This document shows positions 44,904-56,731 of a DNA stretch of 64,000 nucleotides, piece by piece. A model generated the notes under the pieces. It ran no database searches and was not told where the DNA came from. It worked only from the letters and a program-made list of their open reading frames with translations. The number at the start of each line of letters is the position of its first letter. The first letter of the stretch is position 1. The position numbers and the translations under genes were made by a program. Source of the stretch: Conchiformibius steedae (GTDB lineage: Bacteria; Pseudomonadota; Gammaproteobacteria; Burkholderiales; Neisseriaceae); the NCBI RefSeq assembly GCF_014054725.1, contig NZ_CP059563.1, positions 1,577,749 to 1,641,748 on the forward strand, in the 5' to 3' direction.

Positions 44904-46130
44904 TCAGCGTCGTGCCAACACCGCCGCGCCCAAATATTGGCGTATGCCTTCGGCAATGGCATGGGCGATTTTGCGGCGGAATTCGCTGCTGCTTAACAGG
45001 GCTTCATCTTGCGGATTGGACAAAAACGCGGTTTCCACCAGCACGGCGGGGATTTCGGGCGCACGCAACACGCCGAAATTGGCGAAATTGACTTGGTTTT
45101 TGGTGCGGTTGTGCTTCGCCAAATGGTTTAACATCAATCGCGCCAAGCGTTTGCTGTCGTTAATGGTTTGCGTTTGCACCATATTCATCAGCACCTGATT
45201 GACATCTTTATTGGCGTTGCTGATTTGCACCCCGCCGATGTCGCTGCCCGCTGCATTTTCGCTTTCCGCCAATAAACGCGATGCTTCATCACTGGCACCT
45301 TTTTGGTTCAGCACATACACACCGCCGCCGCGTGGTTCGGGATTCGGCACGGAATCGGCATGAATCGACACAAACACATCGGCTTTTGCCCGCCGTGCCA
45401 GCATCGGACGTGCCAACACAGGGATAAACGTATCGTTATTGCGCGTTAAAACCACCTGATAACCCATCGATTCCAAACGTTTTTTGGTTTCTTTGGCAAT
45501 GTGCAGTACCACGTCTTTTTCACGCAAACCGGAACGCCCTGTTGCACCGGGGTCTTTACCGCCGTGTCCGGGGTCTAACATCACCAAAGGACGATGTCCG
45601 CGCTTCACGGTTGGCGTATTTTCTGCATAATCTTTAGCTTCTTGATTTTTCTTTCGGTTTTGCCAAAATGTCTGAATCGGGTCGCTACCCGTTTTGGCAG
45701 CCGTCCCCGCCACGGGGTACAAATCCACTACCAAACGGTGTTTGACATTGCCTTCAGGCTGCAAACCGAATACTTTGGGCAACACGCGCCGTTTCAAATC
45801 AAACACAATGCGCACGGTTTTGCTGTCTTTTTGCGCGGTGCGAATATTGGCGATATACGGGTCGTTGGGCGGAAGTTTGCCAGCCATATTGCTTAAAACA
45901 GCGTTTAAATCCGCATCTTCCACATCCACCACCAAGCGGTAGGGATTTTCCAGCATAAAATATTTATAACGGACTTTATCGTCCGATTCCAAGCTGACAC
46001 GGGTGTAGCCGCTGCCCGAAGCAATGCGTACCGCCAAAAAACGGTTGCCCGCCGCACGGCTGCCCAATGCCATTACCAACAAACCACCTGCCGAAGCACC
46101 CAACAACAAACGTCGGCTTAATTTTGCCAT
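44904..46130 (-). CDS. amiC: N-acetylmuramoyl-L-alanine amidase AmiC
   Basis: This periplasmic zinc amidase removes stem peptides during cell separation. In 408 residues it has a twin-arginine signal (SRRLLLGASAGG), an AMIN septal-targeting domain (about 30-140), a linker, and an Amidase_3 domain (about 180-400). The zinc ligands are His189 (DPGHGGKD), Glu204 and His257 (SIHADS), with catalytic Glu in VETAFLSNP. Its start overlaps the end of tsaE by 13 bases, a common arrangement in proteobacteria. Confidence 0.95.
   Translation of the reverse strand: MAKLSRRLLLGASAGGLLVMALGSRAAGNRFLAVRIASGSGYTRVSLESDDKVRYKYFMLENPYRLVVDVEDADLNAVLSNMAGKLPPNDPYIANIRTAQKDSKTVRIVFDLKRRVLPKVFGLQPEGNVKHRLVVDLYPVAGTAAKTGSDPIQTFWQNRKKNQEAKDYAENTPTVKRGHRPLVMLDPGHGGKDPGATGRSGLREKDVVLHIAKETKKRLESMGYQVVLTRNNDTFIPVLARPMLARRAKADVFVSIHADSVPNPEPRGGGVYVLNQKGASDEASRLLAESENAAGSDIGGVQISNANKDVNQVLMNMVQTQTINDSKRLARLMLNHLAKHNRTKNQVNFANFGVLRAPEIPAVLVETAFLSNPQDEALLSSSEFRRKIAHAIAEGIRQYLGAAVLARR
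45753..45762 (-). repeat. DNA-uptake-like word GCAGCCTGAA inside amiC
   Basis: TTCAGGCTGC on the plus strand lies within the amiC coding sequence. It has the core of the AGGCAGCCTGAA uptake dialect. Confidence 0.35.
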
Positions 46131-46573
46131 AAATCCACACTCCGTTTACCCGTTTCGCTCTGTGCCGACACGGTGCAATTGCGCCCCTGCCCGCACACAG
46201 AAAATTCAAAAATCAAATCCGCCGCAGGCACAAAACCCCGCCCCTGCTGCGGCCACTCGATTAAACCAATACTATCGGACACAAACAATTCGCCCAAACC
46301 CGCATCGTCCCATTCATCAGGGGACGAAAAACGGTATAAATCAAAATGATGAACGGTTTTATCAGGAAAAGCATAGCTTTCCACCAAAGCATAAGTCGGG
46401 CTTTTTACTGCCCCATCATAACCCATGCCACGCAGTAAACCCCGCGCAAAAGTGGTTTTACCCGCGCCCAAATCACCCAACAGATACACCACACAAGGCG
46501 CAGTCAAACAATCCGCCCATTCACGGGCAAACTGCACTGCTGCGACTTCATCAGGCAAAAAAACCGTTTCCAT
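46118..46573 (-). CDS. tsaE: tRNA threonylcarbamoyladenosine biosynthesis ATPase TsaE
   Basis: TsaE is the ATPase that works with TsaB and TsaD to make t6A37 in ANN-decoding tRNAs. The 151-residue protein has Walker A GDLGAGKTT (33-41), SPTYALVESY and HFDLYRFSSPDEW, all family hallmarks. It overlaps amiC by 13 bases. Confidence 0.95.
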   Translation of the reverse strand: METVFLPDEVAAVQFAREWADCLTAPCVVYLLGDLGAGKTTFARGLLRGMGYDGAVKSPTYALVESYAFPDKTVHHFDLYRFSSPDEWDDAGLGELFVSDSIGLIEWPQQGRGFVPAADLIFEFSVCGQGRNCTVSAQSETGKRSVDLWQN

Positions 46574-46748
46574 TATTTCAAACCAATATGTTATTGTATA
46601 ACAAGCACCATTTATACGGCTGCTTAATGATATTTTAAATCAAAAATCACGATATATCAAAAAGTTTCCACCACAATTTTGCCATACTGCACCCTATTTT
46701 GCTTTATTATATAATGTTTCCCCTATCCACCGATAGCCTTTCCCCAAT

Positions 46749-47072
46749 ATGAAACACACAGCTTACTGCTTGGCACTGTGTTTAAGTGCTTGCGCCACCT
46801 CTCAACCTCTGCCCTTTAACGAATTATACTTTGATGCCAACGGCGAAGTGGTTGATGCACCCGTAAAAGGCGGCTACATCCGCCGCATTTTACACACCCA
46901 CGCCCGCGATTATACCGTACAAGATTTTTACGGCATGGGCGGCAACAAACGCACCGACCCCATGCGCCTGCGCCGCGAACAACTGCACCAATGGCACGCA
47001 CGCCCTGCACACACTGTTATACGCAGCTACGACCGCCACGGCAATCCGTTTATCGCCAACCCCAATAAATAA
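46749..47072 (+). CDS. Small lipoprotein
   Basis: The 107-residue protein has a type II signal peptide with lipobox LSAC (Cys15). The short mature part is rich in His and Arg (HTHARDYTVQDFYGMGG, RLRREQLHQWHARPAH). I recognise no domain. A perfect TATAAT at 46710-46715 is a likely -10 element, with no clear -35. A terminator shared with rplT follows. Confidence 0.7.
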   Translation: MKHTAYCLALCLSACATSQPLPFNELYFDANGEVVDAPVKGGYIRRILHTHARDYTVQDFYGMGGNKRTDPMRLRREQLHQWHARPAHTVIRSYDRHGNPFIANPNK

Positions 47073-47079
47073 AAAAACA

Positions 47080-47110
47080 AACAGGAAACCCTAATGAATT
47101 TCCTGTTTGC
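47080..47110. terminator. Bidirectional terminator small lipoprotein/rplT
   Basis: CAAACAGGAAA and TTTCCTGTTTG form an 11-bp stem with a loop of about nine bases between the convergent genes. Confidence 0.75.
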
Positions 47111-47149
47111 AGACAACTTTTCAGGCAAAGCCCAAAAGCTGTTTTTATC

Positions 47150-47509
47150 TTATGCAGCCAAAGCAGCTTTGGCTTTTTCAACCAATTGTGCAAATGCCGC
47201 TTTGTCAAATACCGCCAAATCAGCCAATACTTTGCGATCCAGCTCAATGGCAGCACGTTTCAGACCGTTCATAAATTTGCTGTAAGACAAACCGTTCAAA
47301 CGCGCACCCGCATTGATACGGGCAATCCACAATTGACGGAATTGGCGTTTGCGTTGGCGGCGGTCACGATAAGCGTATTGACCGGCTTTCATTACCGCTT
47401 GCTTGGCAACGCGATAGACGTTTTTACGACGACCGCGATAGCCTTTGGCTAAAGCGATGACTTTTTTATGACGGGCACGGGCGGTAACACCGCGTTTTAC
47501 GCGAGGCAT
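47150..47509 (-). CDS. rplT: 50S ribosomal protein L20
   Basis: The 119-residue protein starts [18 protein letters not shown] and has the [12 protein letters not shown] core of L20. L20 binds 23S rRNA early in assembly and represses its own operon in E. coli. It is 13 bases downstream of rpmI. Confidence 0.98.
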   Translation of the reverse strand: MPRVKRGVTARARHKKVIALAKGYRGRRKNVYRVAKQAVMKAGQYAYRDRRQRKRQFRQLWIARINAGARLNGLSYSKFMNGLKRAAIELDRKVLADLAVFDKAAFAQLVEKAKAALAA

Positions 47510-47522
47510 AGTCTAAACTCCT

Positions 47523-47720
47523 TTAAGCGTAGGGCAACATTTTGGCAATAGAAGCCAAATCACGTTCGTTCACCATGGTGGTGCCGCGCAATTGGCGTTT
47601 GGTTTTGGTGGTTTTTTTGGTCAGGATATGACGCTTAAACGCATGAGCGCGTTTTACACCGCCGTTACCCAGTACTTTAAAGCGCTTTTTCGCGCCCGAC
47701 TTGGTTTTCATTTTAGGCAT
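47523..47720 (-). CDS. rpmI: 50S ribosomal protein L35
   Basis: The 65-residue basic protein has the L35 start [15 protein letters not shown] and the C-terminal block [14 protein letters not shown]. The ATG at 47720 is chosen; the longer frame runs into the infC intergenic region. It lies between infC and rplT as usual. Confidence 0.98.
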   Translation of the reverse strand: MPKMKTKSGAKKRFKVLGNGGVKRAHAFKRHILTKKTTKTKRQLRGTTMVNERDLASIAKMLPYA

Positions 47721-47864
47721 GGGAAAACTCCATAAATATTGGATAAGGTATAAGGCGATTGCCAAGCAATACTTAAAACCCGATACCACGCTTTTATGCC
47801 GCTGTTTCAACATCAAACACATTTGCCCGCAGCAGCGTTATCAGGCAAACACGCCATTATAGGC

Positions 47865-48386
47865 TTATTTTTTCTTGGGTGCAACCATCATCACCATCTG
47901 ACGGCCTTCCATTTTCGGAAACTGCTCCACCGTGCCGACTTCAATCAGGTCTTCTTTTACCCGTTCCAGCAATTTTGCACCCAGCTGCTGGTGCGCCATC
48001 TCGCGACCACGGAAACGCAGGGTAACTTTTACCTTGTCGCCATCTTCCAAAAAGCGCACGATATTGCGCATTTTGATGTTGTAATCGCCGTCATCCGTTC
48101 CGGGGCGGAACTTGATTTCTTTGATTTGCACCTGTTTTTGTTTTTTCTTGGCTTCGTCGCGTTTTTTGGACTGCTCGTATTTAAACTTGCCGTAATCCAT
48201 CAGCTTGCACACGGGCGGCTTGGCGGTGGGGGAAATTTCCACCAAATCCACGTCCTGTTCGCCCGCCATTGCCAAGGCTTCTTTGACCGATACCACGCCC
48301 AGCTGTTCGCCGGTACCACTGATTAAACGCACTTCTTTGGCGGTGATTTCGCCGTTGATTCGTGCTTCGCGTTCTTGTGCGATGAT
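47865..48386 (-). CDS. infC: Translation initiation factor IF-3
   Basis: IF-3 keeps ribosomal subunits apart and checks the start codon. No ATG, GTG or TTG gives a full-length protein: the first GTG (48332) would cut off the conserved [18 protein letters not shown]. The reading frame upstream runs back to ATC-ATC at 48386-48381, five bases after GGAG. I place the start at the first ATC, which gives 173 residues. E. coli infC starts at AUU and IF-3 represses its own rare start codon, so an AUC start fits the same control. The N- and C-domains are complete, ending in [10 protein letters not shown]. Confidence 0.93.
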   Translation of the reverse strand: MIAQEREARINGEITAKEVRLISGTGEQLGVVSVKEALAMAGEQDVDLVEISPTAKPPVCKLMDYGKFKYEQSKKRDEAKKKQKQVQIKEIKFRPGTDDGDYNIKMRNIVRFLEDGDKVKVTLRFRGREMAHQQLGAKLLERVKEDLIEVGTVEQFPKMEGRQMVMMVAPKKK

Positions 48387-48478
48387 GAATGCTCCTATAA
48401 AAGGTTTTAAGATAACAACACGTTGATAAGCGGGAACGTGTCGGGGTCAGTATTTTGTGTTTTCAGACAACCTGAAAA

Positions 48479-50386
48479 TCAAACAAACGATTGTGCCAAT
48501 TCTTCCTGCAATTTGGCGATAAATTCATCCACGCTCAAACTGCCTAAATCTTCGGCTTTGCGGCGCACCGCCACTTGTCCGTTTTCTTTTTCTTTTTCGC
48601 CGACAACAATTTGATAAGGATAGCGGTATTGGCTGTTGTCACGGATTTTGTAGCCGATTTTCTCGTTACGCAAATCCAGTTCCACGCGGAAGCCCGCAGC
48701 CTGAAGTTTAGCCGTCACTTCGCGGCAGTAATCCGCTTGTTTTTCGGTAATATTCATCACCACCATTTGTACGGGTGCCAGCCACAAGGGGAACGAACCT
48801 GCATATTCTTCAATCAAAATACCGATAAAGCGTTCCAGCGAGCCGAGAATGGCGCGGTGCAGCATCACAGGACGGGCGCGACCGTTGTCTTCGGTTACAT
48901 ATTCGGCGTTCAGGCGTTCGGGCAGCACAAAATCCAGCTGAATCGTGCCGCACTGCCAAGAACGTCCCAAAGCATCTTTAATATGGTATTCCACTTTCGG
49001 ACCGTAAAACGCGCCTTCACCGGGTAATTCTTCCCATTCAATATTGCACGCGGTCAAAGCATCACGCAAACCCTGTTCCGCTTTGTCCCAAATTTCATCG
49101 CTGCCTGCGCGTTTTTCGGGGCGCAAGGACAACTTAACACTAACGTTTTCAAAACCGAATTGGCGGTAAACCTTCATCACCAATTCATTGAAATCACGCG
49201 CTTCGGCGGTAATTTGCTCTTCGGTACAGAAAATATGCGCATCGTCCTGCACAAAACCGCGCACACGCATCAAACCGTGCAGCGCACCGCTGGGCTCGTT
49301 GCGGTGGCAAGAACCAAATTCTGCCAAACGCATCGGCAAATCGCGGTAGGAACGCAGCCCGTGATTGAAAATCTGCACATGTCCGGGGCAATTCATCGGC
49401 TTAACGGCATATTCGCGTTTTTCCGATTGGGTGGTAAACATATTGTCTTTATAGTTTTCCCAATGCCCTGATTTTTCCCAAAAAGCCTTATCCAGAATTT
49501 GCGGGGTTTTCACTTCGCGGTAGCCTGCCGCATCCAACTGGCGGCGCATATACTGCTCAATAATCTGCCACAGCGTCCAACCGCGTGGATGCCAAAACAC
49601 CATACCAGGGGCTTCGTCTTGCAAGTGGAACAAATCCAGTTGTTTGCCTAATTTGCGGTGGTCGCGTTTTTCTGCTTCTTCAATGCGTTGGATATAGGCT
49701 TTCAGGTCGTCTTTGCTTGCCCAAGCCGTGCCGTAAATGCGTTGCAGCATTTCATTATTGCTGTCGCCGCGCCAGTATGCGCCCGCTAATTTGGTTAATT
49801 TAAAATGCTTGAGAAAACGGGTATTGGGAACGTGCGGACCGCGGCACATATCCACATATTCCTGATGATGATACAAGCCCATCGCTTCTACTTCGGGCAT
49901 ATCGTCAATCAGGCGCAACTTGTATTCTTCGCCACGGCTGCTAAAGGTTTCAATGGTTTGCGCGCGCGGGGTCATCACTTTCACCACATCGTAATCTTGC
50001 GCAATCAGCTCTTTCATACGCGCTTCAATGGCGGCAACATCTTCAGGGGTAAACGGTTTATCAGTAGCAATATCGTAATAAAAACCGTCTTCAATCACAG
50101 GGCCAATCACCATTTTGGCATCGGGATAAAGCTGCTTGACGGCATGTCCGACCAAGTGGGCGCAAGAGTGGCGGATAATGTCCACGCCTTCGGGGTCTTT
50201 GGGGGTAATGATTTGTACGGTGGCATCGCTGTGAATCGGGTCGCAGGCATCCACCAGTACGCCGTTTACTTTGCCCGCCACCGTGGCTTTCGCCAAACCT
50301 GTGCCGATAGACGCGGCGATTTGCGCCACGGTAACGGGGGCGGGGTATTGGCGGATTGAGCCGTCGGGCAAAGTAATGTTAATCAT
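48479..50386 (-). CDS. thrS: Threonyl-tRNA synthetase
   Basis: ThrRS charges tRNA-Thr. The 635-residue protein has an N-terminal TGS domain (1-60), an editing domain with [11 protein letters not shown] (zinc-like His pair) and YVDMCRGPH, a class II core with [36 protein letters not shown] and TIQLDF, and an anticodon-binding domain to the end. It heads the thrS-infC-rpmI-rplT block. A GCAGCCTGAA word lies inside it. Confidence 0.98.
   Translation of the reverse strand: MINITLPDGSIRQYPAPVTVAQIAASIGTGLAKATVAGKVNGVLVDACDPIHSDATVQIITPKDPEGVDIIRHSCAHLVGHAVKQLYPDAKMVIGPVIEDGFYYDIATDKPFTPEDVAAIEARMKELIAQDYDVVKVMTPRAQTIETFSSRGEEYKLRLIDDMPEVEAMGLYHHQEYVDMCRGPHVPNTRFLKHFKLTKLAGAYWRGDSNNEMLQRIYGTAWASKDDLKAYIQRIEEAEKRDHRKLGKQLDLFHLQDEAPGMVFWHPRGWTLWQIIEQYMRRQLDAAGYREVKTPQILDKAFWEKSGHWENYKDNMFTTQSEKREYAVKPMNCPGHVQIFNHGLRSYRDLPMRLAEFGSCHRNEPSGALHGLMRVRGFVQDDAHIFCTEEQITAEARDFNELVMKVYRQFGFENVSVKLSLRPEKRAGSDEIWDKAEQGLRDALTACNIEWEELPGEGAFYGPKVEYHIKDALGRSWQCGTIQLDFVLPERLNAEYVTEDNGRARPVMLHRAILGSLERFIGILIEEYAGSFPLWLAPVQMVVMNITEKQADYCREVTAKLQAAGFRVELDLRNEKIGYKIRDNSQYRYPYQIVVGEKEKENGQVAVRRKAEDLGSLSVDEFIAKLQEELAQSFV
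48696..48705 (+). repeat. DNA-uptake-like word GCAGCCTGAA inside thrS
   Basis: GCAGCCTGAA occurs on the plus strand, within the C-terminal coding part of thrS. Confidence 0.35.
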
Positions 50387-50445
50387 AATAAAAACTCCAT
50401 CAGGATATTGTTATCGTTTGCTTAAAAATAGCTTACATACAAATA

Positions 50446-50476
50446 AACAACAAAGATTCGCGAAACCTTTGTTGTT
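50446..50476. terminator. Terminator between tRNA-Val and thrS
   Basis: AACAACAAAG and CTTTGTTGTT form a 10-bp stem around a loop of about 11 bases. It would end the tRNA transcript before the thrS promoter region. Confidence 0.65.
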
Positions 50477-50541
50477 TTTTTGGGTGGTTAAACACACATC
50501 TGCTAAATGCAGACGGTTTCTTGTAAATTCAATAAACTTTT

Positions 50542-50618
50542 TGGTAGGCACGATTGGAATCGAACCAACGACCCCCACCATGTCAAGGTGGTGCTCTAAC
50601 CAACTGAGCTACGTGCCT
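50542..50618 (-). tRNA. tRNA-Val (anticodon GAC)
   Basis: The 77-nt cloverleaf is read on the minus strand with the CCA end encoded. The acceptor stem AGGCACG / CGTGCCT is perfect, with D-loop AGTTGGTTA, anticodon stem CCACC / GGTGG, loop TTGACAT (anticodon GAC) and T-loop TTCGAAT. It reads GUC and GUU valine codons. A strong promoter lies just upstream. Confidence 0.97.
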
Positions 50619-50630
50619 GTTAAACGTTGC

Positions 50631-50659
50631 ATTATAGGGAAAACAGGCTGGATTTACAA
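50631..50659 (-). promoter_or_regulatory. Promoter of tRNA-Val
   Basis: The minus strand has TTGTAA (50659-50654), 17 bp, and a perfect TATAAT (50636-50631), placing the start within about 10 bases of the tRNA 5' end. Confidence 0.7.
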
Positions 50660-50697
50660 GCACGCGGGCGCAAATTCTGTTTATGGGCAAAACCCGT

Positions 50698-50703
50698 TAT
50701 AAT
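50698..50703 (+). promoter_or_regulatory. -10 element before the 50736 gene
   Basis: TATAAT lies 33 bases before the ATG at 50736. The -35 region (TTCTGT at 17 bp spacing) is poor, so the site is tentative. Confidence 0.4.
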
Positions 50704-50735
50704 CGCGCACGGTTTTTACGGCTTTAAGGTTGATT

Positions 50736-52717
<1,982 letters not shown>

Positions 52718-52729
52718 ACTTTACCATAT

Positions 52730-52817
52730 CCCCTCCCCCCACTACTGGGGGAGGGTTAGGGTGGGGGAAACCACAAAATCTATTTCTCCACCCCAGCCCC
52801 CCCGTAAACAGGGGGGA
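52730..52817. repeat. Pair of GC-rich palindromes (dispersed-repeat-like)
   Basis: Two hairpins lie between tgt and rdgC: CCCTCCCCC / GGGGGAGGG around 52730-52755 and CCCCCC / GGGGGG around 52795-52817, joined by a spacer. There is no ORF. The first may stop tgt transcription, but the layout looks like a dispersed intergenic repeat. Confidence 0.5.
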
Positions 52818-52861
52818 AGTCAGCTCAAGAACATTTCAACATCAACCGAAAGCAACAATCC

Positions 52862-53764
52862 ATGTGGTTTAAACAAATCAGCTTTTACCCCGTCAGCCCC
52901 GACACCTTGCCCAATCTGGACACATTGGCAGACAAATTAAACGCCGCCGCGTTCCGCCCTGTACAAGGGCTGGATTGGTTTAGTGAAGGCTTTGCGCCGC
53001 CGCAGCCGTTTTCGCCCGAAAACGTGTTTGCAGCGGATTTTACTTGGGGCGTTGCCCTGAAAAAATCGGAAAAAGTGTTACCCGCAGGCGTGATTCGCGA
53101 TATTTTGGACGAAAAAGTTAGCGAGATTCAAAACACCGAAGGGCGCACGGTTGGGCGCAAGGAAAAACAGCAGCTTAAAGAACAAATTACCGATGATTTA
53201 CTGCCCCGCGCCTTTACCCGCAGCAGCCGCGTTCACGCCGTTTGCGACACCCGCCACGGTTTTTTGTTTGTTAACAATGCTTCTGCCAACCGCGCTGAAA
53301 ACCTGCTTACCAAGCTGCGTGAAGCCTTGGGCGGTTTGGAAGTGCGTTTGCCGAACACACAGCTTTCGCCCGCTGCGCTGATGACCGATTGGCTGCTGCA
53401 AGGCGCAGCGGCAGGCGGTTTTGAACTGGACCGCGATTGCGAATTGCGCGGACAGGGCGAAGCAGCGGCGGTGGTCAAAGTTGCCAAACAGGATTTGACC
53501 GCAGACGAAGTGATACAGCACGTTAAAAACGGCAAAAGCGTGACCCAACTGGGTTTGGTGTGGCGCGACCAAATTGCCTTTATTTTAACGGCAGATTTTA
53601 CCTTGAAACGGGTGCAATACCTTGATGTACTTCAGGAAGAGGCGCAACAACACGGCGACGATGCGCCCGCTTTGGCGTTTGCTTCGCAAATTTTGATGGC
53701 GCAAAGCCTGTCGGAAATGCTGTTGGAACTGGTGGGGCATTTGGGCGGTTGGCAAACGCGCTGA
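52862..53764 (+). CDS. rdgC: Recombination-associated protein RdgC
   Basis: RdgC forms a dimeric ring on DNA and modulates RecA; in Neisseria it affects pilin antigenic variation. The 300-residue protein starts MWFKQISFYPV and has TWGVALKKSEKVLPAGVIRDIL, LLPRAFTRSSRVHAV and TDWLL, as in the family. It lies 71 bases upstream of folD. Confidence 0.93.
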   Translation: MWFKQISFYPVSPDTLPNLDTLADKLNAAAFRPVQGLDWFSEGFAPPQPFSPENVFAADFTWGVALKKSEKVLPAGVIRDILDEKVSEIQNTEGRTVGRKEKQQLKEQITDDLLPRAFTRSSRVHAVCDTRHGFLFVNNASANRAENLLTKLREALGGLEVRLPNTQLSPAALMTDWLLQGAAAGGFELDRDCELRGQGEAAAVVKVAKQDLTADEVIQHVKNGKSVTQLGLVWRDQIAFILTADFTLKRVQYLDVLQEEAQQHGDDAPALAFASQILMAQSLSEMLLELVGHLGGWQTR

Positions 53765-53834
53765 ATCCGCCACAGTGGCAGCTATTTGGCGTAAAATGCG
53801 CCCTTTTTGCCCCGTTTGACGAGAACACAAAACC

Positions 53835-54686
53835 ATGTCTGCACAAATTATTGATGGAAAAGCCGTTTCACAACAATGTTTGAAAGCTGTTGCCGATGCC
53901 GTTGCCCAACGCCGCGCCCAAGGCTTGCGCGTCCCCGGTTTGGCGGTGGTGCTGGTGGGCGACGATCCTGCCAGCGCCGTTTATGTCCGCAATAAAAACC
54001 ACGCCTGCCAACAAGCGGGTTTGGAATCGTTTTCCTACGAACTGCCTACCAACACCAGCGAAGCCGATTTGTTGGCACTGATTGATGAACTAAACGACAA
54101 TCCTGCCGTGGACGGTATTTTGGTGCAACTGCCGCTGCCGCCGCAAATCAACAGCCAAAACATTTTGGAACGCATCCGCGCCGATAAAGACGTGGACGGT
54201 TTCCACCCCTATAATGTGGGACGGCTGGCGGTACGCAAACCGCTGCTGCGCCCCTGCACGCCCAAAGGCATTATGACCCTGCTTCGCGCTTACGACATCA
54301 ATCCCAAAGGGCAAAAAGTAGTGATTGTGGGCGCATCCAATATTGTCGGACGACCTTTGGCATTGGAAATGATGCTGGCAGGCGCAACGGTAACGGTGTG
54401 CCACCGTTTTACGCAAAATCTGGCGCAGGAAGTGGCGGCGGCGGATATTTTGGTGGCCGCCGTGGGCAAACCCCATCTGATTCGCGGCGACTGGATTCGT
54501 GAAGGCGCAGTGGTGATTGACGTGGGCATCAACCGTTTGCCTGACGGCAGCTTGTGCGGCGATGTGGAATTTGAAGTTGCCAAACAACGCGCCGCCATGA
54601 TTACCCCCGTTCCGGGGGGGGTTGGTCCGATGACGATTGCAGGTTTGCTGGAAAACACTTTGGAAGCAGCGCAAACCCGCGATTAA
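53835..54686 (+). CDS. folD: Bifunctional methylene-THF dehydrogenase/cyclohydrolase FolD
   Basis: FolD links 5,10-methylene-THF and 10-formyl-THF with NADP. The 283-residue protein has [17 protein letters not shown] with the catalytic Lys, [45 protein letters not shown] (NADP site) and the C-terminal [18 protein letters not shown]. Confidence 0.97.
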   Translation: MSAQIIDGKAVSQQCLKAVADAVAQRRAQGLRVPGLAVVLVGDDPASAVYVRNKNHACQQAGLESFSYELPTNTSEADLLALIDELNDNPAVDGILVQLPLPPQINSQNILERIRADKDVDGFHPYNVGRLAVRKPLLRPCTPKGIMTLLRAYDINPKGQKVVIVGASNIVGRPLALEMMLAGATVTVCHRFTQNLAQEVAAADILVAAVGKPHLIRGDWIREGAVVIDVGINRLPDGSLCGDVEFEVAKQRAAMITPVPGGVGPMTIAGLLENTLEAAQTRD

Positions 54687-54689
54687 GGA

Positions 54690-55745
54690 TTAAGGACGGG
54701 CGTACACCACTTCCACATCGTAATCGTCTTCGTTCCAATCGTCGTCCTCATCCACAGGCGCAGCACCAAACGGCGAATCCATGCCGCACTCGTGGCGCAG
54801 CACCGACAGCAGATAGTACATATCCGCAGGCAAAGGCGCTTCAAACGCCACTTCTTCGCCCGTATTCGGATGGATAAAACGCAAACGGTAGGCGTGTAAT
54901 GCCTGACGTGCCAAACCTTTTACCGCTTCTTTCACAGCGGGGGAAGCGGGGTGGCGCGGATTACCGTAAACGGGATCGCCCGCCAAAGGGTGTTTGGCTT
55001 CGCGCATATGCACGCGGATTTGGTGGGTACGTCCTGTTTCCAAAGCACATTCAATATAGCTGTGGGCGCGGTAGCGTTCCAATACTTTCACATGCGTGAG
55101 CGCGTCTTTGCCGCCAAATTTGACTACTGCCATTTTGGTGCGGTTGTGCGGGTCGCGCCCGATTTGGGTTTCAATTTTGCCGTCAAACGGCACAATCCCG
55201 TCTGCCACAGCGCGGTAAATGCGTTTGACACTACGCGCTTGCAGTTGTTTGACCAAATGGTTTTGCGCGGGCAGGGTTTTCGCCACCACCATCAAACCGC
55301 TGGTGTCTTTGTCCAAACGATGCACAATGCCTGCACGCGGTACGTTTGCCAAGGCAGGACAATGCGCCAACAAACCGTTTAACAGCGTACCCGACCAATT
55401 ACCCGCAGCAGGATGCACCACCAAACCCGCAGGTTTGTCCAACACCAGCACGGCATCGTCTTCGTAAACAATGTTCAAATCCATGGCTTCGGGGGCAAAA
55501 GCCTGTTCGGCTGGGTCGTTTGGTACGGTTACGGTAATGGTCTCGCCGCCGATGAGTTTGTGTTTGGGCGCGGCGGGGGCTTGGTTGAGCATCACAGCAC
55601 CGTCTTTAATCCAAGTGCTGATGCGGCTGCGCGAGTAGTCGGGCAATAATTTGGCAAGTGCGGCGTCCAAACGCTGTCCCGCCAAAGCCACAGGCACGTC
55701 CAACACCAGCACGTTTTCTTCCATGTCGTCAAAATCGTTTATCAT
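54690..55745 (-). CDS. rluD: 23S rRNA pseudouridine synthase RluD
   Basis: RluD makes pseudouridines 1911, 1915 and 1917 in helix 69 of 23S rRNA. The 351-residue protein has an S4 domain (about 20-75), catalytic Asp145 in VHRLDKDTSGL, and LETGRTHQIRVH. The C-terminus carries an acidic tail (DEDDDWNEDDYDVE). The start is either 55745 or an internal Met at 55724; neither has a strong RBS. Confidence 0.92.
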   Translation of the reverse strand: MINDFDDMEENVLVLDVPVALAGQRLDAALAKLLPDYSRSRISTWIKDGAVMLNQAPAAPKHKLIGGETITVTVPNDPAEQAFAPEAMDLNIVYEDDAVLVLDKPAGLVVHPAAGNWSGTLLNGLLAHCPALANVPRAGIVHRLDKDTSGLMVVAKTLPAQNHLVKQLQARSVKRIYRAVADGIVPFDGKIETQIGRDPHNRTKMAVVKFGGKDALTHVKVLERYRAHSYIECALETGRTHQIRVHMREAKHPLAGDPVYGNPRHPASPAVKEAVKGLARQALHAYRLRFIHPNTGEEVAFEAPLPADMYYLLSVLRHECGMDSPFGAAPVDEDDDWNEDDYDVEVVYARP

Positions 55746-55834
55746 TACAAAATCTTAATTGATACCACAAAGGGCGCATCATACGGCAAAACGGCGCAAA
55801 AAGAAACGGCGCGGCGTTGCCGATTGCCAACCGA

Positions 55835-55846
55835 AAAGGAATGTTG
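55835..55846 (+). promoter_or_regulatory. ACCGAAAAGGAA-type RBS box before rmlA
   Basis: The sequence CAACCGAAAAGGAATGTTG precedes the rmlA ATG. It is the terminal block of the REP2-like repeat without the stems. The same box occurs before deoC, the tiny ORF at 15437, rmlC and lldD. Confidence 0.55.
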
Positions 55847-56731
55847 ATGAAAGGTATTTTACTGGCGGGCGGAACGGGTTCGCGGCTGTTTCCCACCACC
55901 TTCGGGGTGTCTAAACACTTATTGCCTGTCTATGATAAACCGATGATTTATTATCCTTTGTCGGTGCTGATGCTGGCGGGTATCCGCGAGATTCTGCTGA
56001 TTAGCACGGCGCAAGATGTGGGGGTATTTAGGCGTTTGTTGGGAACGGGGGCGGATTTTGGCATTCAATTATCGTATGCGGTGCAGCAGCGTCCTGACGG
56101 TTTGGCGCAGGCATTGACCATAGGCGAGACGTTTTGTGCGGGGGAAGCGGTGTGTTTGGTGTTGGGCGACAATGTGTTTTACGGGGCGGGATTCGGCGGG
56201 GCATTACAAGCAGCGGCGGCGAACACGCACGGGGCAACGGTGTTTGCCAAGCAAGTGCCAGACCCACAGCGTTTTGGTGTGGTGTCGTTTGACGAAACGG
56301 GGCAGGCGCGGGATTTGCAGGAAAAACCTGTCCAGCCTGTGTCGGATTGGGCGGTGGCGGGGCTGTATTTTTACGATGGCGGCGTTGCCGACAAAGTGCG
56401 TTCGTTGCGCCCGTCAGCACGCGGCGAATTGGAAATTACCGATTTAAACCGCTTGTATTTGCAGGAAGGTTTGTTGCGGGTACAAACTTTGGGGCGCGGT
56501 TTTGTGTGGTTGGATGCGGGTACGCCCGAAAGTCTGCATCAGGCATCGGCGTTTGTGCGGACGGTGCAGCAGGCGCAGCAAAATTATATTGCCTGTTTGG
56601 AAGAAATCGCGTGGCGCAAGGGTTGGCTGTCCACAGACGGACTTGCCGCCGCTGCCCGCCGTCACGCACAAACGGCTTATGGTGATTATTTGGCGCAACT
56701 GTGCCGTTCTGCCACATCGCTAACATCATGA
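55847..56731 (+). CDS. rmlA: Glucose-1-phosphate thymidylyltransferase
   Basis: RmlA makes dTDP-glucose from dTTP and glucose-1-phosphate. The 294-residue protein has the nucleotide motif GGTGSRLFP (8-16), [26 protein letters not shown] and [19 protein letters not shown]. The ATG at 55847 follows the AAGGAA box. It overlaps rmlD (ATGA). rmlB is not present here. Confidence 0.94.
   Translation: MKGILLAGGTGSRLFPTTFGVSKHLLPVYDKPMIYYPLSVLMLAGIREILLISTAQDVGVFRRLLGTGADFGIQLSYAVQQRPDGLAQALTIGETFCAGEAVCLVLGDNVFYGAGFGGALQAAAANTHGATVFAKQVPDPQRFGVVSFDETGQARDLQEKPVQPVSDWAVAGLYFYDGGVADKVRSLRPSARGELEITDLNRLYLQEGLLRVQTLGRGFVWLDAGTPESLHQASAFVRTVQQAQQNYIACLEEIAWRKGWLSTDGLAAAARRHAQTAYGDYLAQLCRSATSLTS

Noticed and set aside
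46687..46715. Complete promoter before the small lipoprotein gene
   Set aside because: The TATAAT is perfect but no acceptable -35 hexamer lies at 16-18 bp spacing; only the -10 is mentioned in the gene entry.
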